A DNA stretch of 64,000 nt, taken from the NCBI RefSeq assembly GCF_026230105.1, contig NC_079482.1, positions 10,726,001 through 10,790,000 on the forward strand, read 5' to 3'. The first letter of the stretch is position 1; each line of letters begins with the position of its first letter. The translations under genes and the position numbers were made by a program. The notes beneath the pieces are model-generated. The model saw nothing but the letters and a program-made list of their open reading frames with translations, was not told the DNA's origin and ran no database searches. This DNA comes from Diorhabda sublineata. Lineage: Eukaryota > Arthropoda > Insecta > Coleoptera > Chrysomelidae. Positions 1-12,264 of the stretch are shown here, in pieces.

Positions 1-1649
1 TTTGTCAGATATCATCGAATTACATCCATTGAAGCCCATTGAGGTCAACTGTCACTTTGTGTTAATTGAAAATTTTCAAAGTCTATCTTCCTAATTTGAA
101 GTCGAATTTCAACATTTCTCATATATTTGAGTGGGTTTGCATCTAACTTTGTCAGATATCCTCGAATAACATCCATTGAAGCCCATTGAGGTCAACTGTC
201 ACTTTAAAATAATTGAAATTTTCAAAGTCTATCTTCCTAATTTGAAGTCGAATTTCAACATTTCTCATATATTTGAGTGAGTTTGCATCTAACTTTGTCA
301 GATATCATCGAATTACATCCATTGGAGCCCATTGAGATCAACTGTCACTTTGTAATAATTGAGAATTTTCAAAGTCTATCTTCCTAATTTGAAGTCGAAT
401 TTCAACATGTCTTATATATTTGAGTGAGTCTCCATCTAACTTTGTCAGATATCATCGAATAACATCCATTGAAGCCCATTGAGGTCAACTGTCACTTTGT
501 GTTAATTGAAAATTTTCAAAGTCTATCTTCCTAATTTGAAGTCGAATTTCAACATTTTCCATATATTTGAGTGAGATTGCATCTAACTTTGTCAGATATC
601 CTCGAATAATATCCATTGAAGCCCATTGAGGTCAACTGTCACTTTGTAATAATTGAAAATATTCAAAGTCTATATTCCTAATTTGAAGTCGAATTTCAAC
701 ATGTCTTATATATTTGAGTGAGTCTGCATCTAACTTTGTCAGATATCATCGAATAACATCCATTGAAGCCCATTGAGGTCAACTGTCACTTTGTGTTAAT
801 TGAAAATTTTCAAAGTCTATCTTCCTAATTTGAAGTCGAATTTCAACATTTCTCATATATTTGAGTGAGTTTGCATCTAACTTTGTCAGATATCATCGAA
901 TAACATCCATTGAAGCCCATTGAGGTCAACTGTCACTTTGTGTTAATTGAAAATTTTCAAAGTCTATCTTCCTAATTTGAAGTCGAATTTCAACATTTCT
1001 CATATATTTGAGTGAGTTTGCATCTAACTTTGTCAGATATCATGAATTACATCCATTGAAGCCCATTGAGGTCAACTGTCACTTTGTGTTAATTGAAAAT
1101 TTTCAAAGTCTATCTTCCTAATTTGAAGTCGAATTTCAACATTTTTCATATATTTGAGTGAGATTGCATCTAACTTTGTCAGATATCATCGAATAACATC
1201 CATTGGAGCCCATTGAGGTCAACTGTCACTTTGTAATAATTGAAATTTTCAAAGTCTATCTTCCTAATTTGAAGTCGAATTTCAACATTTCTCATATATT
1301 TGAGTGAGTTTGCATCTAACTTTGTCAGATATCATCGAATAACATCCATTGAAGCCCATTGAGGTCAACTGTCACTTTGTGTGAATTGAAAATTTTCAAA
1401 GTCTATCTTCCTAATTTGAAGTCGAATTTCAACATTTCTCATATATTTGAGTGAGTTTGCATCCAACTTTGTCAGATATCATGAATTACATCCATTGAAG
1501 CCCATTGAGGTCAACTGTCACTTTGTGTTAATTGAAAATTTTCAAAGTCTATCTTCCTAATTTGAAGTCGAATTTCAACATTTTTCATATATTTGAGTGA
1601 GATTGCATCTAACTTTGTCAGATATCGTCGAATAACATCCATTGGAGGC

Positions 1650-3400
1650 CATTGAGGTCAACTGTCACTTTGTAATAATTGAAAATTTTCAAAGTCTATC
1701 TTCCTAATTTGAAGTCGAATTTCAACATTTCTCATATATTTGAGTGAGTTTGCATCTAACTTTGTCAGATATCATCGAATAACATCCATTGAAGCCCATT
1801 GAGGTCAACTGTCACTTTGTGTTAATTGAAAATTTTCAAAGTCTATCTTCCTAATTTGAAGTCGAATTTCAACATTTCTCATATATTTGGGTGAGTTTGC
1901 ATTTAACTTTGTCAGATATCATCGAATAACATCCATTGAAGCCCATTGAGGTCAACTGTCACTTTGTAATAATTGAGAATTTTCAAAGTCTATCTTCCTA
2001 ATTTGAAGTCGAATTTCAGCATTTCTCATATATTTGAGTGAGTTTGCATCTAACTTTGTCAGATATCATGAATTACATCCATTGAAGCCCATTGAGGTCA
2101 ACTGTCACTTTGTGTTAATTGAAAATTTTCAAAGTCTATCTTCCTAATTTGAAGTCGAATTTCAACATTTTTCATATATTTGAGTGAGATTGCATCTAAC
2201 TTTGTCAGATATCGTCGAATAACATCCATTGGAGCCCATTGAGGTCAACTGTCACTTTGTAATAATTGAAAATTTTCAAAGTCTATCTTCCTAATTTGAA
2301 GTCGAATTTCAACATTTCTCATATATTTGAGTGAGTTTGCATCTAACTTTGTCAGATATCATCGAATAACATCCATTGAAGCCCATTGAGGTCAACTGTC
2401 ACTTTGTGTTAATTGAAAATTTTCAAAGTCTATCTTCCTAATTTGAAGTCGAATTTCAACATTTCTCATATATTTGAGTGAGTTTGCATCTAACTTTGTC
2501 AGATATCATCGAATAACATCCATTGAAGCCCATTGAGGTCAACTGTCACTTTGTGTTAATTGAAAATTTTCAAAGTCTATCTTCCTAATTTGAAGTCGAA
2601 TTTCAGCATTTCTCATATATTTGAGTGAGTTTGCATCTAACTTTGTCAGATATCATCGAATAACATCCATTGAAGCCCATTGAGGTCAACTGTCACTTTG
2701 TGTTAATTGAAAATTTTCAATGTCTATCTTCCTAATTTGAAGTCGAATTTCAACATTTTCCATATATTTGAGTGAGATTGCATCTAACTTTGTCAGATAT
2801 CCTCGAATAACATCCATTGAAGCCCATTGAGGTCAACTGTCACTTTGTAATAATTGAAAATATTCAAAGTCTATCTTCCTAATTTGAAGTCGAATTTCAA
2901 CATGTCTTATATATTTGAGTGAGTCTGCATCTAACTTTGTCAGATATCATCGAATAACATCCATTGAAGCCCATTGAGGTCAACTGTCACTTTGTGTTAA
3001 TTGAAAATTTTCAAAGTCTATCTTCCTAATTTGGAGTCGAATTTCAACATTTCTCATATATTTGAGTGAGTTTGCATCTAACTTTGTCAGATATCATGAA
3101 TTACATCCATTGAAACCCATTGAGGTCAACTGTCACTTTGTGTTAATTGAAAATTTTCAAAGTCTATCTTCCTAATTTGAAGTCGAATTTCAACATTTTC
3201 CATATATTTGAGTGAGATTGCATCTAACTTTGTCAGATATCCTCGAATAACATCCATTGAAGCCCATTGAGGTCAACTGTCACTTTGTAATAATTGAAAA
3301 TATTCAAAGTCTATCTTCCTAATTTGAAGTCGAATTTCAACATGTCTTATATATTTAAGTGAGATTGCATCTAACTTTGTCAGATATCGTCGAATAACAT
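1650..3400 (+). repeat. Long-range duplicated block, first copy (partner about 10,317-12,215)
   Basis: An ordered series of diagnostic variants recurs about 8.7-8.8 kb downstream. ATATATTTGGGTGAG is at 1,881 and 10,548, and ATCGTCG at 2,211 and 10,878 (both 8,667 apart). TTCAATGTCTATC is at about 2,719 and 11,533, and ATATTTAAGTG at 3,351 and 12,165 (both 8,814 apart). The change in offset is exactly 147, so one monomer was gained or lost in one copy. Within this block, 2,608-3,193 also matches 3,783-4,368 at 1,175-bp spacing (eight monomers less one base). Confidence 0.8.
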
Positions 3401-5349
3401 CCATTGGAGCCCATTGAGGTCAACTGTCACTTTGTAATAATTGAAAATTTTCAAAGTCTATCTTCCTAATTTGAAGTCGAATTTCAACATTTTCCATATA
3501 TTTGAGTGAGATTGCATCTAACTTTGTCAGATATCCTCGAATAACATCCATTGAAGCCCATTGAGGTCAACTGTCACTTTGTAATAATTGAAAATATTCA
3601 AAGTCTATCTTCCTAATTTGAAGTCGAATTTCAACATGTCTTATATATTTGAGTGAGATTGCATCTAACTTTGTCAGATATCGTCGAATAACATCCATTG
3701 GAGCCCATTGAGGTCAACTGTCACTTTGTAATAATTGAAAATTTTCAAAGTCTATCTTCCTAATTTGAAGTCGAATTTCAACATTTCTCATATATTTGAG
3801 TGAGTTTGCATCTAACTTTGTCAGATATCATCGAATAACATCCATTGAAGCCCATTGAGGTCAACTGTCACTTTGTGTTAATTGAAAATTTTCAATGTCT
3901 ATCTTCCTAATTTGAAGTCGAATTTCAACATTTTCCATATATTTGAGTGAGATTGCATCTAACTTTGTCAGATATCCTCGAATAACATCCATTGAAGCCC
4001 ATTGAGGTCAACTGTCACTTTGTAATAATTGAAAATATTCAAAGTCTATCTTCCTAATTTGAAGTCGAATTTCAACATGTCTTATATATTTGAGTGAGTC
4101 TGCATCTAACTTTGTCAGATATCATCGAATAACATCCATTGAAGCCCATTGAGGTCAACTGTCACTTTGTGTTAATTGAAAATTTTCAAAGTCTATCTTC
4201 CTAATTTGGAGTCGAATTTCAACATTTCTCATATATTTGAGTGAGTTTGCATCTAACTTTGTCAGATATCATGAATTACATCCATTGAAGCCCATTGAGG
4301 TCAACTGTCACTTTGTGTTAATTGAAAATTTTCAAAGTCTATCTTCCTAATTTGAAGTCGAATTTCAACATTTTTCATATATTCGAGTGAGATTGCATCT
4401 AACTTTGTCAGATATCGTCGAATAACATCCATTGGAGCCCATTGAGGTCAACTGTCACTTTGTAATAATTGAAAATTTTCAAAGTCTACCTTCCTAATTT
4501 GAAGTCGAATTTCAACATTTCTCATATATTTGAGTGAGTTTGCATCTAACTTTGTCAGATATCATCGAATAACATCCATTGAAGCCCATTGAGGTCAACT
4601 GTCACTTTGTGTTAATTGAAAATTTTCAAAGTCTATCTTCCTAATTTGAAGTCGAATTCCAACATTTCTCATATATTTGAGTGAGTTTGCATTTAACTTT
4701 GTCAGATATCATCGAATAACATCCATTGAAGCCCATTGAGGTCAACTGTCACTTTGTAATAATTGAGAATTTTCAAAGTCTATCTTCCTAATTTGAAGTC
4801 GAATTTCAGCATTTCTCATATATTTGAGTGAGTTTGCATCTAACTTTGTCAGATATCATGAATTACATCCATTGAAGCCCATTGAGGTCAACTGTCACTT
4901 TGTGTTAATTGAAAATTTTCAAAGTCTATCTTCCTAATTTGAAGTCGAATTTCAACATTTTTCATATATTTGAGTGAGATTGCATCTAACTTTGTCAGAT
5001 ATCGTCGAATAACATCCATTGGAGCCCATTGAGGTCAACTGTCACTTTGTAATAATTGAAAATTTTCAAAGTCTATCTTCCTAATTTGAAGTCGAATTTC
5101 AACATTTCTCATATATTTGAGTGAGTTTGCATCTAACTTTGTCAGATATCATCGAATAACATCCATTGAAGCCCATTGAGGTCAACTGTCACTTTGTGTT
5201 AATTGAAAATTTTCAAAGTCTATCTTCCTAATTTGAAGTCGAATTTCAACATTTTTCATATATTTGAGTGAGATTGCATCTAACTTTGTCAGATATCATC
5301 GAATAACATCCATTGAAGCCCATTGAGGTCAACTGTCACTTTGTGTTAA

Positions 5350-6269
5350 TTGAAAATTTTCAAAGTCTATCTTCCTAATTTGAAGTCGAATTTCGACATT
5401 TTCCATATATTTGAGTGAGATTGCATCTAACTTTGTCAGATTACCTCGAATAACATCCATTGAAGCCCATTGAGGTCAACTGTCACTTTGTAATAATTGA
5501 AAATATTCAAAGTCTATCTTCCTAATTTGAAGTCGAATTTCAACATGTCTTATATATTTGAGTGAGTCAGCATCTAACTTTGTCAGATATCATCGAATAA
5601 CATCCATTGAAGCCCATTGAGGTCAACTGTCACTTTGTGTTAATTGAAAATTTTCAAAGTCTATCTTCCTAATTTGAAGTCGAATTTCAACATTTTTCAT
5701 ATATTTGAGTGAGATTGCATCTAACTTTGTCAGATATCATCGAATAACATCCATTGGAGCCCATTGAGGTCAATTGTCACTTTGTAATAATTGAAAATTT
5801 TCAAAGTCTATCTTCCTAATTTGAAGTCGAATTTCGACATTTTCCATATATTTGAGTGAGATTGCATCTAACTTTGTCAGATTACCTCGAATAACATCCA
5901 TTGAAGCCCATTGAGGTCAACTGTCACTTTGTAATAATTGAAAATATTCAAAGTCTATCTTCCTAATTTGAAGTCGAATTTCAACATGTCTTATATATTT
6001 GAGTGAGTCAGCATCTAACTTTGTCAGATATCATCGAATAACATCCATTGAAGCCCATTGAGGTCAACTGTCACTTTGTGTTAATTGAAAATTTTCAAAG
6101 TCTATCTTCCTAATTTGAAGTCGAATTTCAACATTTTTCATATATTTGAGTGAGATTGCATCTAACTTTGTCAGATATCATCGAATAACATCCATTGGAG
6201 CCCATTGAGGTCAATTGTCACTTTGTAATAATTGAAAATTTTCAAAGTCTATCTTCCTAATTTGAAGTC
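5350..6269 (+). repeat. 441-bp trimer HOR, two copies
   Basis: Sequence from about 5,350 to 5,828 repeats at 5,791-6,269, an offset of 441 bp (three monomers). Private markers shared by both copies are TTTCGACATTTTCC (about 5,391 and 5,832), GATTACCTCG (about 5,439 and 5,880), GAGTCAGCATC, and GTCAATTGTCAC in the third monomer. Flanking monomers lack these, so this is a local tandem duplication. Confidence 0.87.
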
Positions 6270-7554
6270 GAATTTCAACATTTCTCATATATTTGAGTGA
6301 GTTTGCATCTAACTTTGTCAGATACCATCGAATAACATCCATTGAAGCCCATTGAGGTCAACTGTCACTTTGTGTTAATTGAAAATTTTCAAAGTCTATC
6401 TTCCTAATTTGAAGTCGAATTTCAACATTTCTCATATATTTGAGTGAGTTTGCATCTAACTTTGTCAGATATCATGAATTACATCCATTGAAGCCCATTG
6501 AGGTCAACTGTCACTTTGTGTTAATTGAAAATTTTCAAAGTCTATCTTCCTAATTTGAAGTCGAATTTCAACATTTTTCATATATTTGAGTGAGATTGCA
6601 TCTAACTTTGTCAGATATCGTCGAATAACATCCATTGGAGCCCATTGAGGTCAACTGTCACTTTGTAATAATTGAAAATTTTCAAAGTCTATCTTCCTAA
6701 TTTGAAGTCGAATTTCAACATTTCTCATATATTTGAGTGAGTTTGCATCTAACTTTGTCAGATATCATCGAATAACATCCATTGAAGCCCATTGAGGTCA
6801 ACTGTCACTTTGTGTTAATTGAAAATTTTCAAAGTCTATCTTCCTAATTTGAAGTCGAATTTCAACATTTCTCATATATTTGAGTGACTTTGCATTTAAC
6901 TTTGTCAGATATCATCGAATAACATCCATTGAAGCCCATTGAGGTCAACTGTCACTTTGTAATAATTGAGAATTTTCAAAGTCTATCTTCCTAATTTGAA
7001 GTCGAATTTCAGCATTTCTCATATATTTGAGTGAGTTTGCATCTAACTTTGTCAGATATCATGAATTACATCCATTGAAGCCCATTGAGGTCAACTGTCA
7101 CTTTGTGTTAATTGAAAATTTTCAAAGTCTATCTTCCTAATTTGAAGTCGAATTTCAACATTTTTCATATATTTGAGTGAGATTGCATCTAACTTTGTCA
7201 GATATCGTCGAATAACATCCATTGGAGCCCATTGAGGTCAACTGTCACTTTGTAATAATTGAAAATTTTCAAAGTCTATCTTCCTAATTTGAAGTCGAAT
7301 TTCAACATTTCTCATATATTTGAGTGAGTTTGCATCTAACTTTGTCAGATATCATCGAATAACATCCATTGAAGCCCATTGAGGTCAACTGTCACTTTGT
7401 GTTAATTGAAAATTTTCAAAGTCTATCTTCCTAATTTGAAGTCGAATTTCAACATTTCTCATATATTTGAGTGAGTTTGCATCTAACTTTGTCAGATATC
7501 ATCGAATAACATCCATTGAAGCCCATTGAGGTCAACTGTCACTTTGTAATAATT

Positions 7555-8627
7555 GAGAATTTTCAAAGTCTATCTTCCTAATTTGAAGTCGAATTTCAAC
7601 ATGTCTTATATATTTGAGTGAGTCTGCATCTAACTTTGTCAGATATCATCGAATAACATCCATTGAAGCCCATTGAGGTCAACTGTCACTTTGTGTTAAT
7701 TGAAAATTTTCAAAGTCTATCTTCCTAATCTGAAGTCGAATTTCAACATTTTTCATATATTTCAGTGAGATTGCATCTAACTTTGTCAGATATCATCGAA
7801 TAACATCCATTGGAGCCCATTGAGGTCAACTGTCACTTTGTAATAATTGAAAATTTTCAAAGTCTATCTTCCTAATTTGAAGTCGAATTTCAACATTTCT
7901 CATATATTTGAGTGAGTTAGCATCTAACTTTGTCAGATATCATCGAATAACATCCATTGAAGCCCATTGAGGTCAACTGTAACTTTGTGTTAATTGAAAA
8001 TTTTCAAAGTCTATCTTCCTAATTTGAAGTCGAATTTCAACATTTTTCATATATTTGAGTGAGATTGCATCTAACTTTGTCGGATATCATCGAATAACTT
8101 CCATTGGAGCCCATTGAGGTCAACTGTCACTTTGTAATAATTGAGAATTTTCAAAGTCTATCTTCCTAATTTGAAGTCGAATTTCAACATGTCTTATATA
8201 TTTGAGTGAGTCTGCATCTAACTTCGTCAGATATCATCGAATAACATCCATTGGAGCCCATTGAGGTCAACTGTCACTTTGTAATAATTGAAAATTTTCA
8301 AAGTCTATCTTCCTAATCTGAAGTCGAATTTCAACATTTTTCATATATTTCAGTGAGATTGCATCTAACTTTGTCAGATATCATCGAATAACATCCATTG
8401 AAGCCCATTGAGGTCAACTGTAACTTTGTGTTAATTGAAAATTTTCAAAGTCTATCTTCCTAATTTGAAGTCGAATTTCAACATTTTTCATATATTTGAG
8501 TGAGATTGCATCTAACTTTGTCGGATATCATCGAATAACTTCCATTGGAGCCCATTGAGGTCAACTGTCACTTTGTAATAATTGAAAATTTTCAAAGTCT
8601 ATCTTCCTAATTTGAAGTCGAATTTCA
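7555..8627 (+). repeat. About 1.07-kb block repeated 1,764 bp downstream, first copy
   Basis: The block recurs at about 9,319-10,391, an offset of 1,764 bp (12 monomers). Shared markers are CCTAATCTGAAG (AATC at 7,727 and 9,491), CTGTAACTTTG (AACTTTG at 7,981 and 9,745), CGGATATC (8,081 and 9,845; 8,522 and 10,286) and ACTTCGTCAG (8,221 and 9,985). The CGGATATC marker also repeats inside the block 441 bp apart, so a trimer duplication preceded the larger one. The interval 8,628-9,318 lies between the copies and is mainly CATGTCTTAT-type monomers. Confidence 0.85.
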
Positions 8628-9318
8628 ACATGTCTTATATATTTGAGTGAGTCTGCATCTAACTTTGTCAGATATCATCGAATAACATCCATTGGAGCCC
8701 ATTGAGGTCAACTGTCACTTTGTAATAATTGAAAATTTTCAAAGTCTATCTTCCTAATTTGAAGTCGAATTTCAACATGTCTTATATATTTGAGTGAGTT
8801 TGCATCTAACTTTGTCAGATATCATCGAATAACATCCATTGAAGCCCATTGAGGTCAACTGTCACTTTGTAATAATTGAGAATTTTCAAAGTCTATCTTC
8901 CTAATTTGAAGTCGAATTTCAACATGTCTTATATATTTGAGTGAGTCTGCATCTAACTTTGTCAGATATCGTCGAATAACATCCATTGGAGCCCATTGAG
9001 GTCAACTGTCACTTTGTAATAATTGAAAATTTTCAAAGTCTATCTTCCTAATTTGAAGTCGAATTTCAACATGTCTTATATATTTGAGTGAGTCTGCATC
9101 TAACTTTGTCAGATATCGTCGAATAACATCCATTGAAGCCCATTGAGGTCAACTGTCACTTTGTAATAATTGAGAATTTTCAAAGTCTATCTTCCTAATT
9201 TGAAGTCGAATTTCAACATGTCTTATATATTTGAGTGAGTCTGCATCTAACTTTGTCAGATATCATCGAATAACATCCATTGAAGCCCATTGAGGTCAAC
9301 TGTCACTTTGTGTTAATT

Positions 9319-10391
9319 GAAAATTTTCAAAGTCTATCTTCCTAATTTGAAGTCGAATTTCAACATGTCTTATATATTTGAGTGAGTCTGCATCTAACTT
9401 TGTCAGATATCATCGAATAACATCCATTGAAGCCCATTGAGGTCAACTGTCACTTTGTGTTAATTGAAAATTTTCAAAGTCTATCTTCCTAATCTGAAGT
9501 CGAATTTCAACATTTTTCATATATTTCAGTGAGATTGCATCTAACTTTGTCAGATATCATCGAATAACATCCATTGGAGCCCATTGAGGTCAACTGTCAC
9601 TTTGTAATAATTGAAAATTTTCAAAGTCTATCTTCCTAATTTGAAGTCGAATTTCAACATTTCTCATATATTTGAGTGAGTTAGCATCTAACTTTGTCAG
9701 ATATCATCGAATAACATCCATTGAAGCCCATTGAGGTCAACTGTAACTTTGTGTTAATTGAAAATTTTCAAAGTCTATCTTCCTAATTTGAAGTCGAATT
9801 TCAACATTTTTCATATATTTGAGTGAGATTGCATCTAACTTTGTCGGATATCATCGAATAACTTCCATTGGAGCCCATTGAGGTCAACTGTCACTTTGTA
9901 ATAATTGAGAATTTTCAAAGTCTATCTTCCTAATTTGAAGTCGAATTTCAACATGTCTTATATATTTGAGTGAGTCTGCATCTAACTTCGTCAGATATCA
10001 TCGAATAACATCCATTGGAGCCCATTGAGGTCAACTGTCACTTTGTAATAATTGAAAATTTTCAAAGTCTATCTTCCTAATCTGAAGTCGAATTTCAACA
10101 TTTTTCATATATTTCAGTGAGATTGCATCTAACTTTGTCAGATATCATCGAATAACATCCATTGAAGCCCATTGAGGTCAACTGTAACTTTGTGTTAATT
10201 GAAAATTTTCAAAGTCTATCTTCCTAATTTGAAGTCGAATTTCAACATTTTTCATATATTTGAGTGAGATTGCATCTAACTTTGTCGGATATCATCGAAT
10301 AACTTCCATTGGAGCCCATTGAGGTCAACTGTCACTTTGTAATAATTGAAAATTTTCAAAGTCTATCTTCCTAATTTGAAGTCGAATTTCA
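9319..10391 (+). repeat. About 1.07-kb block, second copy of 7,555-8,627
   Basis: Carries every private marker of the first copy in the same order at a constant 1,764-bp offset. It ends where 10,391 onward has CATTTCTCAT while the first copy continues with CATGTCTTAT. A partial relative of the same monomer series is seen at about 16,100-16,700 (CATGTCTTAT, AATCTGAAG, TTTCAGTGAG, then CGGATATC at about 16,600), showing wider dispersal of this HOR within the arm. Confidence 0.83.
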
Positions 10392-12264
10392 ACATTTCTC
10401 ATATATTTGAGTGAGTTTGCATCTAACTTTGTCAGATATCATCGAATAACATCCATTGAAGCCCATTGAGGTCAACTGTCACTTTGTGTTAATTGAAAAT
10501 TTTCAAAGTCTATCTTCCTAATTTGAAGTCGAATTTCAACATTTCTCATATATTTGGGTGAGTTTGCATTTAACTTTGTCAGATATCATCGAATAACATC
10601 CATTGAAGCCCATTGAGGTCAACTGTCACTTTGTAATAATTGAGAATTTTCAAAGTCTATCTTCCTAATTTGAAGTCGAATTTCAGCATTTCTCATATAT
10701 TTGAGTGAGTTTGCATCTAACTTTGTCAGATATCATGAATTACATCCATTGAAGCCCATTGAGGTCAACTGTCACTTTGTGTTAATTGAAAATTTTCAAA
10801 GTCTATCTTCCTAATTTGAAGTCGAATTTCAACATTTTTCATATATTTGAGTGAGATTGCATCTAACTTTGTCAGATATCGTCGAATAACATCCATTGGA
10901 GCCCATTGAGGTCAACTGTCACTTTGTAATAATTGAAAATTTTCAAAGTCTATCTTCCTAATTTGAAGTCGAATTTCAACATTTCTCATATATTTGAGTG
11001 AGTTTGCATCTAACTTTGTCAGATATCATCGAATAACATCCATTGAAGCCCATTGAGGTCAACTGTCACTTTGTGTTAATTGAAAATTTTCAAAGTCTAT
11101 CTTCCTAATTTGAAGTCGAATTTCAACATTTTTCATATATTTGAGTGAGATTGCATCTAACTTTGTCAGATATCGTCGAATAACATCCATTGGAGGCCAT
11201 TGAGGTCAACTGTCACTTTGTAATACTTGAAAATTTTCAAAGTCTATCTTCCTAATTTGAAGTCGAATTTCAACATTTCTCATATATTTGAGTGAGTTTG
11301 CATCTAACTTTGTCAGATATCATCGAATAACATCCATTGAAGCCCATTGAGGTCAACTGTCACTTTGTGTTAATTGAAAATTTTCAAAGTCTATCTTCCT
11401 AATTTGAAGTCGAATTTCAGCATTTCTCATATATTTGAGTGAGTTTGCATCTAACTTTGTCAGATATCATCGAATAACATCCATTGAAGCCCATTGAGGT
11501 CAGCTGTCACTTTGTGTTAATTGAAAATTTTCAATGTCTATCTTCCTAATTTGAAGTCGAATTTCAACATTTTCCATATATTTGAGTGAGATTGCATCTA
11601 ACTTTGTCAGATATCCTCGAATAACATCCATTGAAGCCCATTGAGGTCAACTGTCACTTTGTAATAATTGAAAATATTCAAAGTCTATCTTCCTAATTTG
11701 AAGTCGAATTTCAACATGTCTTATATATTTGAGTGAGTCTGCATCTAACTTTGTCAGATATCATCGAATAACATCCATTGAAGCCCATTGAGGTCAACTG
11801 TCACTTTGTGTTAATTGAAAATTTTCAAAGTCTATCTTCCTAATTTGGAGTCGAATTTCAACATTTCTCATATATTTGAGTGAGTTTGCATCTAACTTTG
11901 TCAGATATCATGAATTACATCCATTGAAACCCATTGAGGTCAACTGTCACTTTGTGTTAATTGAAAATTTTCAAAGTCTATCTTCCTAATTTGAAGTCGA
12001 ATTTCAACATTTTCCATATATTTGAGTGAGATTGCATCTAACTTTGTCAGATATCCTCGAATAACATCCATTGAAGCCCATTGAGGTCAACTGTCACTTT
12101 GTAATAATTGAAAATATTCAAAGTCTATCTTCCTAATTTGAAGTCGAATTTCAACATGTCTTATATATTTAAGTGAGATTGCATCTAACTTTGTCAGATA
12201 TCGTCGAATAACATCCAATGAAGCCCATTGAGGTCAACTGTCACTTTGTGTTAATTGAAAATTT

